From Thermohalobaculum sp039187815 (GTDB lineage: Bacteria; Pseudomonadota; Alphaproteobacteria; Rhodobacterales; Rhodobacteraceae), in contig JBCCZI010000004.1 in the NCBI GenBank assembly GCA_039187815.1, positions 1 to 64,000 on the forward strand: a stretch of DNA of 64,000 nt. Reading direction: 5' to 3'. The notes beneath the pieces were generated by a model, which searched no databases, had not been told where the DNA came from, and worked only from the letters and a program-made list of their open reading frames with translations. Each line of letters starts with the position of its first letter. Positions within the stretch are counted from its first letter, which is position 1. The translations under genes were made by a program, and so were the position numbers. Shown here piece after piece: positions 26,190-34,853 of this stretch.

Positions 26190-27482
26190 TTGCTGATCTT
26201 GGCCGCGGCGCTGGCGGTCGGCACGGTCGTGGCGGTCGCGCTGGGCGAGGCGCCGCGGGACGGGGCGATCGTGGCCTGGGCTGCGCTGTTGGCCGCTGCG
26301 CTCGCCGACATCGCGCTGTCGGTCCGCCCGATCCGCACCGCCCGAATTGATCTGCCGACCGAGGTGTTTGTGGGCGAGCGCGCCCGGCTCCGCGCCAGCT
26401 TTGAGGCCGAGAGCCGGGGCGCTCCGGATCGTCCAGAGGGCGTGGCCCGGTTGGATTGGCCGGCGGGGCTGAAGGGCCCGCGAGAGCTCACCATCCGCGC
26501 CGGGGCCGACGGGTTGCACGCCGAGGCCGAGCTCCTCGCCACCCGGCGCGGGGCTTGGGAGATCGGGACCCTATGGGTGCTGCGGCCCTCGCGCTTTGGC
26601 CTCTTTGAGATCATCTCCACGCTTGCCATCCACCGCGCGGTGCGCGTCGTGCCGAACATCCGCCTGGTGCAGTCGGGCCAGATCGCCGCGACCGTGATCT
26701 CGACGCTCTACGGGGTGAAGGAGAACCGGGCCATCGGCGACGGCTCGGAGTTCCACCAATTGCGCGAGTTCAGCCCCGGCATGGACGTGAAGGCCATCGA
26801 CTGGAAGCGCTCGGCCAAACAGCGGGTGCTGCTGGCCAAGGAGCTGCGCGCCGAGCGCAACCACCATGTGATCCTAGCCATCGACAACGGCTATCTGATG
26901 TCCGAGGAGATCGCCGGTCTGCCCAAGATCGACCATGCGATCACGGCGGCGCTGGCCACGGCCTGGGCGGCGGCCATCGGCGGCGATCTGGTCGGCGCGT
27001 TTTCGTATGATGCACGCCCACGCAGCTTTCGCGCGCCGGTGCCCGGGCGCCAGGCCTTTGCCCAGTTGCGGAGCTGGACGGCCGAGCTCTCTTACGTCGC
27101 GCGTGAGACCAACCACACCCTGGCGCTCAGCGCGCTGAAGGCCCGCACGCCCAAGCGCAGCCTGATCATCATCTTCACCGATTTCGTCGATGTGACCTCG
27201 GCCGAGCTGTTGGTCGAGAACCTCGCCATGCTGGTGAAGCGCCATGTGGTGATCTTTGTGGCCATCCGCGACCCTGATCTCGAGCGCCGCGTCGACGGGC
27301 GCCCGGACAGCATGGACGCGGTTGCCGAGCTGGTGACCGCCAACCTGATGCTGCGCGAACGCCGCACGGTCTTTGAGCGGCTGGCCCGGCTGGGGGTCTC
27401 GGTGGTGGATGCGCGCCCCGGCGAGGTGACGGCGCAGGTGATCTCGACTTATCTCGAGATCAAGACCCGGGAGATGATCTGA
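26190..27482 (+). CDS. DUF58 protein of MoxR operon
   Basis: The protein has 430 residues if it starts at TTG 26190. The frame continues upstream with IRPARRLL, which looks like the real cytoplasmic N-terminus of DUF58 proteins. The nearest in-frame upstream codons are ATC 26172 and CTG 26169, so a rare start codon is likely. Two N-terminal membrane helices are followed by a core with the DUF58 hallmark DGSEFHQLREFSPGMDV and IDWKRSAK, then a VWA-like region (VILAIDNG, IIIFTDF). MoxR presumably acts on this protein. The stop overlaps the next start by 1 base. Confidence 0.85.
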   Translation: MLILAAALAVGTVVAVALGEAPRDGAIVAWAALLAAALADIALSVRPIRTARIDLPTEVFVGERARLRASFEAESRGAPDRPEGVARLDWPAGLKGPRELTIRAGADGLHAEAELLATRRGAWEIGTLWVLRPSRFGLFEIISTLAIHRAVRVVPNIRLVQSGQIAATVISTLYGVKENRAIGDGSEFHQLREFSPGMDVKAIDWKRSAKQRVLLAKELRAERNHHVILAIDNGYLMSEEIAGLPKIDHAITAALATAWAAAIGGDLVGAFSYDARPRSFRAPVPGRQAFAQLRSWTAELSYVARETNHTLALSALKARTPKRSLIIIFTDFVDVTSAELLVENLAMLVKRHVVIFVAIRDPDLERRVDGRPDSMDAVAELVTANLMLRERRTVFERLARLGVSVVDARPGEVTAQVISTYLEIKTREMI

Positions 27483-28480
27483 TGGAGGAGGCCGATCTCA
27501 TCCGCTCCGCCCGCTTCCGGGCCGAGCGTGAGGGCGATTGGCGTCGCCTCGAGGCGCTGGTGACCCAGGCCGAGACCCGAGGGCTCCACCGGATGGAATT
27601 TGCCACGGCGCGCGATTTGGCCGCCCTCTATCGCCAGGCGACCACGTCATTGGCCATCGCGCGCGAGATCTCGCTCGACCGGGCGCTGCTCGACTATCTC
27701 GAGGCGCTGACGGCACGCGCCTATCTCAGCGTCTATGCCCCGCAAGAGCGGATCGGTGGCGTCTTCCACCGCTTCTTCACGCGCAGCGGACCGCAAGCGA
27801 TGCGCCGGTCCTGGCCCTTCCTGCTGATCGGCTTTCTCTGCATGGGGCTTGGCGGGCTGACCGGCTATCTGCTCTATTTCGAGAACGCCTCCTGGTTCTA
27901 TGTCTTCATGCCGCCCGAGCTATCGGGGGGCCGCGATCCGGCGGCCTCGACAGACTATCTCCGCTCGGTGATCTACGACCAGAACCCGGCCAGCAGCGGG
28001 CTCTCGGCCTTTGCCGCCTATCTGTTCTCGCACAACACGCGGATCGCGATCTTCATCTTTGGGCTGGGCGCCTTTTTGTGTGCGCCGGCGATCCTGCTCA
28101 CCTTCTACAATGGGCTGATCGTGGGGGTGTTTTTGGCGCTCCATGTGGATCGGGGGCTTGGGCTCGATCTGGTGGGATGGCTCTCGATCCACGGGGTGAC
28201 CGAGCTCTCGGCCATCTGCATCGCCTGTGCCGGCGGGGTGCAGCTTGGGGCAGCGGTCCTGTTCCCGGGCGATCTGCGCCGCGCCGAGGCCTTGCGCCTG
28301 GCCGGGCGCGATGCGGTCAAGCTGGCGATCATCGCCGCCATCATGCTGGTTGCTGCGGCGTTGCTCGAAGGCTTTGCCCGGCAATTGGTGCAGAGCCTCG
28401 AGGCCCGGCTCGCGCTCGGCTGGGGCGTGGGCGCGCTCTGGCTGCTGTGGGTTCTTGTGGCGGGGAGGCGGGCGCAATGA
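27482..28480 (+). CDS. SpoIIM-like (DUF95) integral membrane protein
   Basis: The 332-residue protein has a cytoplasmic N-terminal helical part of about 100 residues and then five or six membrane helices. The most characteristic region is GAFLCAPAILLTFYNGLIVGVFLA, then GWLSIHGVTELSAICIACAGG, typical of stage II sporulation protein M-like membrane proteins. In non-spore-formers these are encoded with MoxR/DUF58/RDD genes, as here. The exact role is unknown; a peptidoglycan or envelope-related function is inferred only from the sporulation homologue. It overlaps the RDD gene by 4 bases. Confidence 0.85.
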   Translation: MEEADLIRSARFRAEREGDWRRLEALVTQAETRGLHRMEFATARDLAALYRQATTSLAIAREISLDRALLDYLEALTARAYLSVYAPQERIGGVFHRFFTRSGPQAMRRSWPFLLIGFLCMGLGGLTGYLLYFENASWFYVFMPPELSGGRDPAASTDYLRSVIYDQNPASSGLSAFAAYLFSHNTRIAIFIFGLGAFLCAPAILLTFYNGLIVGVFLALHVDRGLGLDLVGWLSIHGVTELSAICIACAGGVQLGAAVLFPGDLRRAEALRLAGRDAVKLAIIAAIMLVAAALLEGFARQLVQSLEARLALGWGVGALWLLWVLVAGRRAQ

Positions 28481-29400
28481 GCGCGGGGGCCACGCGCGAT
28501 CTCCTCGATCGGACGGACCGGCTGATGAGCCCCGAGGGCGTGCCGATCCGCTTTGAGGTGGCGGGCCTTGGCGCGCGCTTTGGCGCTCAGCTGGCGGATA
28601 TCGTGCTCTCCTCGTTGGCGGCGATCGCGCTGGTGGTCGCGCTGACCTTCAGCGGGCTCAGCAGCCCCCAGACCTTGGTCGCGGTCACGGCCATGGTCTT
28701 CCTGTTCATCCGCATTCCCTATTACGTGCTCAGCGAGCTCGCCTGGAACGGCCAGACCATCGGCAAGCGGTTCATGCAGATCAAGGTCGTCTCGAACGAT
28801 GGAGGCGCGCTGACCACCCACGCCTTGGTGGTGCGCAATCTGATGAAGGAGGCCGAGATCTTCCTGCCGGGTACCCTGGTGCTCACGCTCAGCACCCAGA
28901 CGCCCGTGCTGTCGCTTATCGCGCTCGCTTGGGTGATCGGGGTCCTGCTGGTTCCGATCCTCAACAAACGCTCCCGGCGGCTCGGCGACCTGATCGCCGG
29001 CACTTATGTGGTGCATTTGCCCAAGCCGATCCTGCTGGCGGATCTGGCCCAGGCGCCGCCGCCCGAACCGGACGGCACCCAGACCTTTGTCTTCCTGACC
29101 CATCACCTCGATCACTACGGGATCTATGAGCTGCAGACGCTCGAGCAGATCCTGCGCGCCCGGGACCGCGCGCTCTCGGGCGCCGCCGCCGAGCGCCGTG
29201 CCGCCACCGACGCCCAGATCGTCGAGAAGATCCGCCGCAAGATCGATTTTGCCGACGCCGTGCCGCCCGAGGATCACGAGCGCTTCCTGCGCGCGTTCTA
29301 CAACGCTCAGCGGGCGCATTTGGAACAGCGCCAGCTCTTTGGCGATCAGCGCACCGACAAGTACCACAAGTTCCACAAACAGGCCGGCCCCGCCGACTAG
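28477..29400 (+). CDS. RDD family membrane protein
   Basis: The 307-residue protein starts with the RDD pattern (RFEVAGLGARFGAQLADIVL), where the Arg and Asp residues sit at the edge of the first helix. Three or four membrane helices follow, with the family GQTIGKRFMQIKV and RRLGDLIAGT segments. A soluble C-terminal tail of about 130 residues, rich in charged helices, is longer than in many family members. It is the last overlapping gene of the MoxR operon. The start used here begins inside the SpoIIM stop (ATGA). Confidence 0.88.
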   Translation: MSAGATRDLLDRTDRLMSPEGVPIRFEVAGLGARFGAQLADIVLSSLAAIALVVALTFSGLSSPQTLVAVTAMVFLFIRIPYYVLSELAWNGQTIGKRFMQIKVVSNDGGALTTHALVVRNLMKEAEIFLPGTLVLTLSTQTPVLSLIALAWVIGVLLVPILNKRSRRLGDLIAGTYVVHLPKPILLADLAQAPPPEPDGTQTFVFLTHHLDHYGIYELQTLEQILRARDRALSGAAAERRAATDAQIVEKIRRKIDFADAVPPEDHERFLRAFYNAQRAHLEQRQLFGDQRTDKYHKFHKQAGPAD

Positions 29401-29543
29401 CTCTCGATGCCCGTTGCCCAAAGGCCGCCGGTGCGGCGCGTGCCCGGTTGCGCCCAACCACAAATCTGTGATGTTACCGGTATACGGATTTGAGCACGGT
29501 CGGGCGCCGAACCCACCGCCACGCGATATGCGGGAGCCAAGAG

Positions 29544-30332
29544 ATGAGTCTCTCCACGGACCAAGCCCCCAAAGCCTCTCTGGGCGTTGGTGCCCTGATC
29601 AGCGACAGCTTCTCGGTCTTTTTCAGCAAGATCATCCATATCCTGGTGCTGGGCTTTGTCCCCGCCCTGGCTGGGCTGGTGATCTCGGGCTTTGTCCAAG
29701 GTTGGGGCATCACGGTGGGGCTCGAGACCCCGGCCCCCGGCGATTTCGCCGTCGTGCCGTTGTTCCTCTCGCTGATCCTCCAGCTGGCGGTCTATGGCAT
29801 CGGCGTCGCGATGCTGGTGCTGCTGGCCTATGACGCCAAACAGGGCCGCTCGCGCCCGATCGCGGGGTACTTCATCCCAGCGCTCCAGTCGGCCGTGCCA
29901 ATCGCCATCCTCACCATGGCAGCCACGCTGTTGATGGGCCTGGGGCTGGTCGCCTTCGTCATCCCGGGCATATGGATCTATGCTTGCCTCTCGGTGATCG
30001 TGCCGGCGGTGATGATCGACCGCAGCGGGTTTGGCGCCCTGCAGCGGAGCTTCACCCTGACCAAGGGCTATCGTTGGCCGATCGTCGTTGTCCTCATCGT
30101 GGTCATGATCTGCACGGGCCTGATCAACACTGCGGCGATGTTTCTGTTCGGGCTGATGGCGGCTGCGCTCGGCACGGGTGGCCTGATGATCTTTGTCACG
30201 GTGATGGGGCTGTCGGTGATTGCAGCGCTGTCCTATGGGCTGACCGGGATCGCGCTGGTGCTGATCCATGCGCGGCTTTGCGAGATCAAGGAAGGCGCCC
30301 GAATCAGCGATCTGGCCTCGGTCTTCGACTGA
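29544..30332 (+). CDS. Multi-pass membrane protein (glycerophosphoryl-diesterase-like membrane domain)
   Basis: The protein has 262 residues from ATG 29544 with a GGAG ribosome site. It contains six membrane helices, with the repeated pattern FSVFFSKIIHILVLGFVPA, AILTMAATLLMGLGLVAFVIPGIWIY and the short Arg-containing loop SFTLTKGYRWPIV. These are typical of a family annotated as glycerophosphoryl diester phosphodiesterase membrane domain or DUF975-like. No catalytic residues are recognisable. It follows the MoxR operon after 143 bases, so it may have its own promoter. Confidence 0.65.
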   Translation: MSLSTDQAPKASLGVGALISDSFSVFFSKIIHILVLGFVPALAGLVISGFVQGWGITVGLETPAPGDFAVVPLFLSLILQLAVYGIGVAMLVLLAYDAKQGRSRPIAGYFIPALQSAVPIAILTMAATLLMGLGLVAFVIPGIWIYACLSVIVPAVMIDRSGFGALQRSFTLTKGYRWPIVVVLIVVMICTGLINTAAMFLFGLMAAALGTGGLMIFVTVMGLSVIAALSYGLTGIALVLIHARLCEIKEGARISDLASVFD

Positions 30333-30359
30333 CCCGACCCCGGACGCGCGGCCCGTCTG

Positions 30360-30381
30360 CCCCCCGTCCGCCCCCCGTCCG
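30360..30381. repeat. Short tandem repeat between convergent genes
   Basis: Two perfect copies of the 11-mer CCCCCCGTCCG lie in the 63-base gap between the convergent membrane-protein and LysR genes. No function is apparent. Confidence 0.5.
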
Positions 30382-30395
30382 CCCGTTTGGCGGCC

Positions 30396-31280
30396 CTAGG
30401 CCGTCGCCCGCGCGGCCGGTGTGGTGGCCAGACCCTCTTTCAGCGCGCCGGCCAGGGCGTTTGCAATCGCCGCAGGAGCGCTCTCGGCGATCAGCAAGGT
30501 GCGGATGGTGGCTGGCAAGGGCGGGAGCCCTCGGCTCGGCGGCGCCGGGCGCATCCCCGGCTCGATCGCCCGCGCGGGCAGGACCCCGATCGCCAGACCC
30601 GCCCGGATCGCACAGCGCAGGTTCGAGAAGCTGGTGCTGGTGAAGGTCACGTTGAAGGGGCGGCCCGCTTGGGTCAGGGCGGCGATCGGCATCTTGCTCC
30701 AGCCGCAGTCCCGGTCGAGCACCGCCAGCGGCACCGGCGCCTCGGGCGGGCACTCAAAGCCTTTGCCCTCGACCCAGTGCGTCTCTTCGGTCTCGAGCCA
30801 CTCCCCACCCTCGGCCTGTGGCCCGGCGACCACCGCCACATCCAGCCGCCCCTCGCGGATCGTACGGGCAAAGCCGCCGGTGCAGCCCGAGGTCACCACC
30901 ACATCGACCAGCGGGTGGGTGCGCCCGAACCGGGCCAGCACCCGCTCGAAGATCATGTCGTCGTAGTGGTCCGGGATGCCGACCCGCATCTTGCCGCGCA
31001 GCGCGGGCCCGAACATGGCGCGCACCCGCTGGAGATCGCTCAGGATCGACTGGGCCAGAGGCAACAGCCGCTCGCCATCGGGGGTGAGCGCCATGCCGCG
31101 GGGCAGCCGCTCGAACAGCCGGGTGTCGAGCGCGGTCTCGATCTTGCGAAGCTGCACGCTCAGCGCCGATTGGGTGCGGTTGAGCTCGGCCGCCGCCAGG
31201 GTCAGATGCTGATGCTCGGCAATCGCCACAAAGGTGCGCAGCAGTTCGCTGTTCAGGGGCGGGCGTTCGATTTTGTTCAT
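30396..31280 (-). CDS. LysR-family transcriptional regulator
   Basis: The 294-residue protein has a typical N-terminal winged helix-turn-helix with LLRTFVAIAEHQHLTLAAAEL and QSALSVQLRKIETALDTRLFER. The effector domain carries MRVGIPDHYDDMIFERVLARF, similar to LysR proteins regulating transporters or detoxification genes. It is divergent from the TauE/SafE gene, with a 72-base gap holding two direct ATTCAT repeats. It therefore likely controls that permease and itself. The effector is unknown. Confidence 0.93.
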   Translation of the reverse strand: MNKIERPPLNSELLRTFVAIAEHQHLTLAAAELNRTQSALSVQLRKIETALDTRLFERLPRGMALTPDGERLLPLAQSILSDLQRVRAMFGPALRGKMRVGIPDHYDDMIFERVLARFGRTHPLVDVVVTSGCTGGFARTIREGRLDVAVVAGPQAEGGEWLETEETHWVEGKGFECPPEAPVPLAVLDRDCGWSKMPIAALTQAGRPFNVTFTSTSFSNLRCAIRAGLAIGVLPARAIEPGMRPAPPSRGLPPLPATIRTLLIAESAPAAIANALAGALKEGLATTPAARATA

Positions 31281-31295
31281 GCTAACATTCTCTCA

Positions 31296-31310
31296 ATTCA
31301 TTTTATTCAT
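31296..31310. promoter_or_regulatory. Direct repeat in LysR/TauE intergenic region
   Basis: Two ATTCAT hexamers at 31296-31301 and 31305-31310 lie in the only AT-rich stretch between the divergent LysR and TauE/SafE genes. They are plausible LysR or sigma contacts, but no full T-N11-A box can be asserted. Confidence 0.35.
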
Positions 31311-31352
31311 TAGGATACAGGCCCTAGGCTCAGCCCTGCAACCGAAAAGGGG

Positions 31353-32129
31353 GTGGCTGTGGGACCTGGGGATTTCGCGCTCTTGCTGGGGGTCGGGCTG
31401 ATCGGCGGCGTTTGGAATGCGGTTGCAGGCGGCGCGACGCTGTTCACCTTCCCCGCGCTGATGGTGGTCGGGTTGCCGCCGGTGGTGGCGAACGCCACGA
31501 ACTATCTCGGTCTGCTGCCCTCCAATGCCGCCGCCATGGCCGCCTATCGCTCAGAGCTGCGCGCCTTGGGGCCGAGCCTCTTGCCGCTCGCCGTCCTCTC
31601 AGGCCTCGGCGCGGCGATCGGGTCGGCGCTGCTCTTGGTCTCCGAGCCCGAGACCTTCATAGCCCTGGTGCCGGCGCTGTTGCTGATTGCGACGCTGCTG
31701 TTTGCCTTTGGTGAGCCGATCCGGCGTGGGCTCCTCCGCCTGGCCGGCGCGGCCCGGGCGGGCTCGGCGGCGTGTACGGTGCTGTTTTTGGCCTCGATCT
31801 ATGGCGGCTATTTCGGGGCCGGGCTCGGGATCATTCTGCTCGCCATCGCGCAGGTGCTTGGCCATACCGAGTTTCACAAGGCCAACAGTCTCAAGAACTT
31901 GCTCGCAACGAACTTCACGCTGATCAGCATCGCGATCTTTGGGGTCGGAGGGCTGATCGACTGGCCGGCCGCCTTTGCCATGATGCTGGGCAGCACCGCC
32001 GGAGGCTATTTTGGCGGTCGCTGGGCGCGCCATGTGAACCCGCAGATCCTGCGCCATCTGGTCATCGGCTTTGGTCTGGTGCTGTCCGCGGCCTATGCTT
32101 GGCAACTTGCGACCGATCCCGCCCTCTGA
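31353..32129 (+). CDS. TauE/SafE family sulfite/anion exporter
   Basis: The 258-residue protein begins at GTG 31353, or more likely GTG 31359 given the AAGGGG spacing. It has eight membrane helices and the duplicated family pattern GGVWNAVAGGATLFTFPAL...VANATNYLGLLP (first half) and ASIYGGYFGAGLGIILLAIAQVLGHTEFHKANSLKNLLA (second half). Members export sulfite, sulfoacetate or other small organic anions, or take up related compounds. The divergent LysR likely regulates it. A decayed RND pump tail follows directly after the stop. Confidence 0.9.
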   Translation: MAVGPGDFALLLGVGLIGGVWNAVAGGATLFTFPALMVVGLPPVVANATNYLGLLPSNAAAMAAYRSELRALGPSLLPLAVLSGLGAAIGSALLLVSEPETFIALVPALLLIATLLFAFGEPIRRGLLRLAGAARAGSAACTVLFLASIYGGYFGAGLGIILLAIAQVLGHTEFHKANSLKNLLATNFTLISIAIFGVGGLIDWPAAFAMMLGSTAGGYFGGRWARHVNPQILRHLVIGFGLVLSAAYAWQLATDPAL

Positions 32130-32420
32130 GGACAGTACGGCAAAGAGAGCGTGCTGCTCGCCCTTGCGGCCTCGACCGCCATTTTGATCGTCGAGTTCGG
32201 CATGGAGCGCCGGGCCATGGGCGAGGCCGCGATTGGCGGGGCCAAGGCACGGTTCCGTGCGGTGATGATGACCCGTTTCGCCTTTATCGCTGGGCTCTAT
32301 CCGTTGGTGGTGGCCGAGGGGGCCTCGACGCTGGCGCGCCAGGGCGTCGGCATGCCCACGCTCTATGTGGTCACGCCCGAGCCGCGGCCCTGGGCGCCTG
32401 GGGAGGACCCGCGCGCATGA
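32130..32420 (+). pseudogene. Remnant of the C-terminal end of an RND (HAE1/AcrB-type) efflux pump
   Basis: This short open frame reads LAASTAILIVEFGMERRAMGE, then AKARFRAVMMTRFAFIAGLYPLVVAEGA. That closely follows the AcrB-family C-terminal helices and loop (NAILIVEF..., RLRPILMTSLAFILGVLPLV). The region that should hold the last membrane helix is shortened: RQGVGMPTLYVV is followed directly by a Pro-rich tail. The other roughly 900 residues of an RND pump are absent, and the frame begins at the TauE stop. Thus it is a relic, probably from a deletion that removed the rest of an efflux operon. An 89-residue product from GTG 32151 could still be made, but is unlikely to be functional. Confidence 0.7.
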
Positions 32421-32445
32421 CGCGGGTCTGTTTGGCATGGCGGGC

Positions 32446-34557
32446 TCAGGCCCGCAGGTACAGATCCTCCGAGAACTCGCGCCCCGGCACATGGCGCAGC
32501 CACCAGTCGGCGGGCGACACCGGCGCGCCGGTCCGATCGAGGATCGCCAGCGACGGGCAGGACCCGCCCTCGCCAGAGAGGCTCACCAGATCGCCGTCAA
32601 AGGATTTGAAGGTCATCTCGACCGTCTCGCCATAGGTCGGCGCCTGCTCGAGCAGGATACCGAGCGCGATCCGCTCGCCCATCCGCATCGAGTCGTAATA
32701 GTCGGAGTGGTAGTGCACGCCCGCCATGTTGCGGCCGATCGAGATGTTGGCGGCCAGCTTGTCGAGCTCGCCCTGGATGCTCAGTGCGCTCTTGTGTTTC
32801 TTGTCCTTGACCAGCCGGCTGCCATCGCCATTGGGGACGTAGACGATGGGGTTGCCCTCGCCGTCGAGCAGCGGGCGCTCGACCCCGCTGTCGCAATCCT
32901 CGAACATCTCGAAGAAGGCCTTGAGCATGGTCACGCAGCCGCCCGCGACCGTCGCATGGCCCGCGCCATAGGCGGGATGCATGGGCGAGCCCTCGGGGAA
33001 GGCCATGGCCAACAGCAGGTTGCTCTTGGCAAACGCCCCGGCCTCGATGCCCGGCGGCAAGCAGTCCTCGTCCGCGCATTTGACATGGCGCATCTCGACC
33101 ATCGCCTTGGCGTTCTGTTCGGCATTGTGCTTGATGATGGCTTTCTGCAGCGCCTCGGGGATCTCGGCCAGCGATTTCTCGAAGGCGGCCGCCGAGCAGC
33201 CGAGCTTCTTGCCGAGGCCGAGGCAGGACAGCGTGAACCGCCCGCCCAAAGCCTCGGGCCGCGCGCGGCGGTGGTAGTTGAACTTCTGCCGCCGCACCGC
33301 CTTGAGGCACCGGGTCGCCACCTCGCAGACCAGGCTTAGGATGTGGGGCCCGCCAAAGGTCGCGAAAGCCGTGCGGCTGCCCGTGGCGCTCGGCTCGGGA
33401 AAGCCCTTGGACGTCCGCGCGCCCGAGGCCAGCAAGATCAGGCAGGCGTTCAGATAGGCCTCGTAGAGCGCGTCGTAATGCACGTAGGTCGCCAGATCGC
33501 GCGGCGTGGTGATAAAGCGCCGCCGCGCCTCGAACTGGTCCGCCCCGCGGGTGTCGCCGCCGTTCTGCACATCGAGCCAGCTGCACCAATCGGTCATGTA
33601 GTCGAGGCAGTTCTTGTGGCTGAGCGTGCGCTGATCAATGATCACCGAGCCATAGGGGATATAGCCGTCCTGCAGATCGAAGGGCGCCTCGCGGGCCGGA
33701 TAGCTGGCCGCCCCGCCGCCGCCACAGGCCAGCGAGCGCGCGCCAACCAGCATGAACTGCGAGATATAGGGGCCGGTCTGCGCGCCTTTGGTCGAGCCGC
33801 GGAAGGCGATCTCGGGCGTCAGAGCCCCGTCAGCCGACAGGGTGCGGGCAAAGCGGCGGTTGCGCTCGAACCCGTTCAGCCCGCTCTCGTCCACCATATG
33901 CGGCGTCGAGGAGCAGACATCAGTGCCCGAGTAAAAGGGCATCTGGTTCAACAGACCGACGATCTCGCCCGCCGGCAGGACCGCGCTGCCCGCCTTCTCC
34001 TGCGAGGGGCAGAGCCGCTCGCCCCCGCCCACGCAGATCTCGGTGAAGGGAACGTCGCGCAAAAGAGCGAGCGCATAGACCTCGGCCATCTCGGCGGCCA
34101 GCTCGCTCGAGCCGATGCGCGGGGCGGGCGCCATGCCGACAGCGCCGGCATCGGGACCCTGGAGCTCATAGACATGGCCGGCGCGGGGGCTTTCCCAGCC
34201 GCGCCAGGTGACCTCGGCCTCCCCGTCGCAGGTGATCTTGGTCGGGCAATGGAAGTCGACGCCCCGGTCCTCGGCTGTTGGCACCGCCTTGTCAAAAAGG
34301 GTGTGGTCCGGTGCGTTGATGGCCTCGACAAAACAGCGGTAATCCTCGGCGTCCTCCAGGATGCCACAGGTGTCGTGCAACAACCCCTTGGTGAAATTGG
34401 CGGGGAACTCGGGTCCGTGATCGGTCTCTTCCGCATTGGTCTTGGTGAGCGCTTGCGGGGTCAGTCGGGCGATTTCGGTCGCAAGGCCTCGTTGCTGTTT
34501 CGCAAGGCGGGCGCGCTCGGACCCGGCGGGGTCTGGCTCTGAAAATGCGAGTTTCAT
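32446..34557 (-). CDS. Vanadium-dependent haloperoxidase (bromoperoxidase-like)
   Basis: The protein has 703 residues from ATG 34557, with GGAG upstream. The PAP2/haloperoxidase core is complete: K425 and R433 in the KFNYHRRARPE block (eight residues apart as in algal bromoperoxidases), H527 and H534 in MHPAYGAGHAT, and R609 and H615 in GRNMAGVH. H615 would be the vanadate ligand. The residue that is Ser in the usual SGH sequence is Ala532 here. Such enzymes use hydrogen peroxide to oxidise halides to hypohalous acid. No signal peptide is visible, so the location is uncertain. It follows the F420 operon on the same strand after a 296-base gap. Confidence 0.88.
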   Translation of the reverse strand: MKLAFSEPDPAGSERARLAKQQRGLATEIARLTPQALTKTNAEETDHGPEFPANFTKGLLHDTCGILEDAEDYRCFVEAINAPDHTLFDKAVPTAEDRGVDFHCPTKITCDGEAEVTWRGWESPRAGHVYELQGPDAGAVGMAPAPRIGSSELAAEMAEVYALALLRDVPFTEICVGGGERLCPSQEKAGSAVLPAGEIVGLLNQMPFYSGTDVCSSTPHMVDESGLNGFERNRRFARTLSADGALTPEIAFRGSTKGAQTGPYISQFMLVGARSLACGGGGAASYPAREAPFDLQDGYIPYGSVIIDQRTLSHKNCLDYMTDWCSWLDVQNGGDTRGADQFEARRRFITTPRDLATYVHYDALYEAYLNACLILLASGARTSKGFPEPSATGSRTAFATFGGPHILSLVCEVATRCLKAVRRQKFNYHRRARPEALGGRFTLSCLGLGKKLGCSAAAFEKSLAEIPEALQKAIIKHNAEQNAKAMVEMRHVKCADEDCLPPGIEAGAFAKSNLLLAMAFPEGSPMHPAYGAGHATVAGGCVTMLKAFFEMFEDCDSGVERPLLDGEGNPIVYVPNGDGSRLVKDKKHKSALSIQGELDKLAANISIGRNMAGVHYHSDYYDSMRMGERIALGILLEQAPTYGETVEMTFKSFDGDLVSLSGEGGSCPSLAILDRTGAPVSPADWWLRHVPGREFSEDLYLRA

Positions 34558-34853
34558 TCGGATCTCTCCATTCAAACATGACTTCGTGAAAACGGGACGC
34601 AATCAAAGGCCGTCTCATGCAAAAATACGCACGGGCGCCGGGACGGTAGGGGAGCTGTGGGGACAAGTCTGTGACCGCTGTCACGGACAAAGGAGGTTTT
34701 TCCGTGGGCGCCGCCGCCCGGCATCGGCCGAGCAGACGGCCCGGCCGCGCAGCGCTCGAGCGGCGAGGGGCATGCGCCAAGGGCACGGTCCTCCCCGCCG
34801 CGGCTACCCTGAGCGTTGGCCCAACTCAGCGGTGGCCCACCGGCGCGCGGCGG
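34558..34853. other. Intergenic region between F420 operon end and haloperoxidase
   Basis: The 296 bases include a somewhat AT-richer segment just upstream of the haloperoxidase start (34565-34625) that may hold its promoter. Open frames across the rest have no ribosome site or recognisable product. No RNA gene or strong hairpin with a T-run was noticed. Confidence 0.35.

Noticed and set aside
29424..29437. 5-bp hairpin GCCGC/GCGGC after the RDD gene as terminator
   Set aside because: Short stem and no T-run; expected by chance at this GC content.
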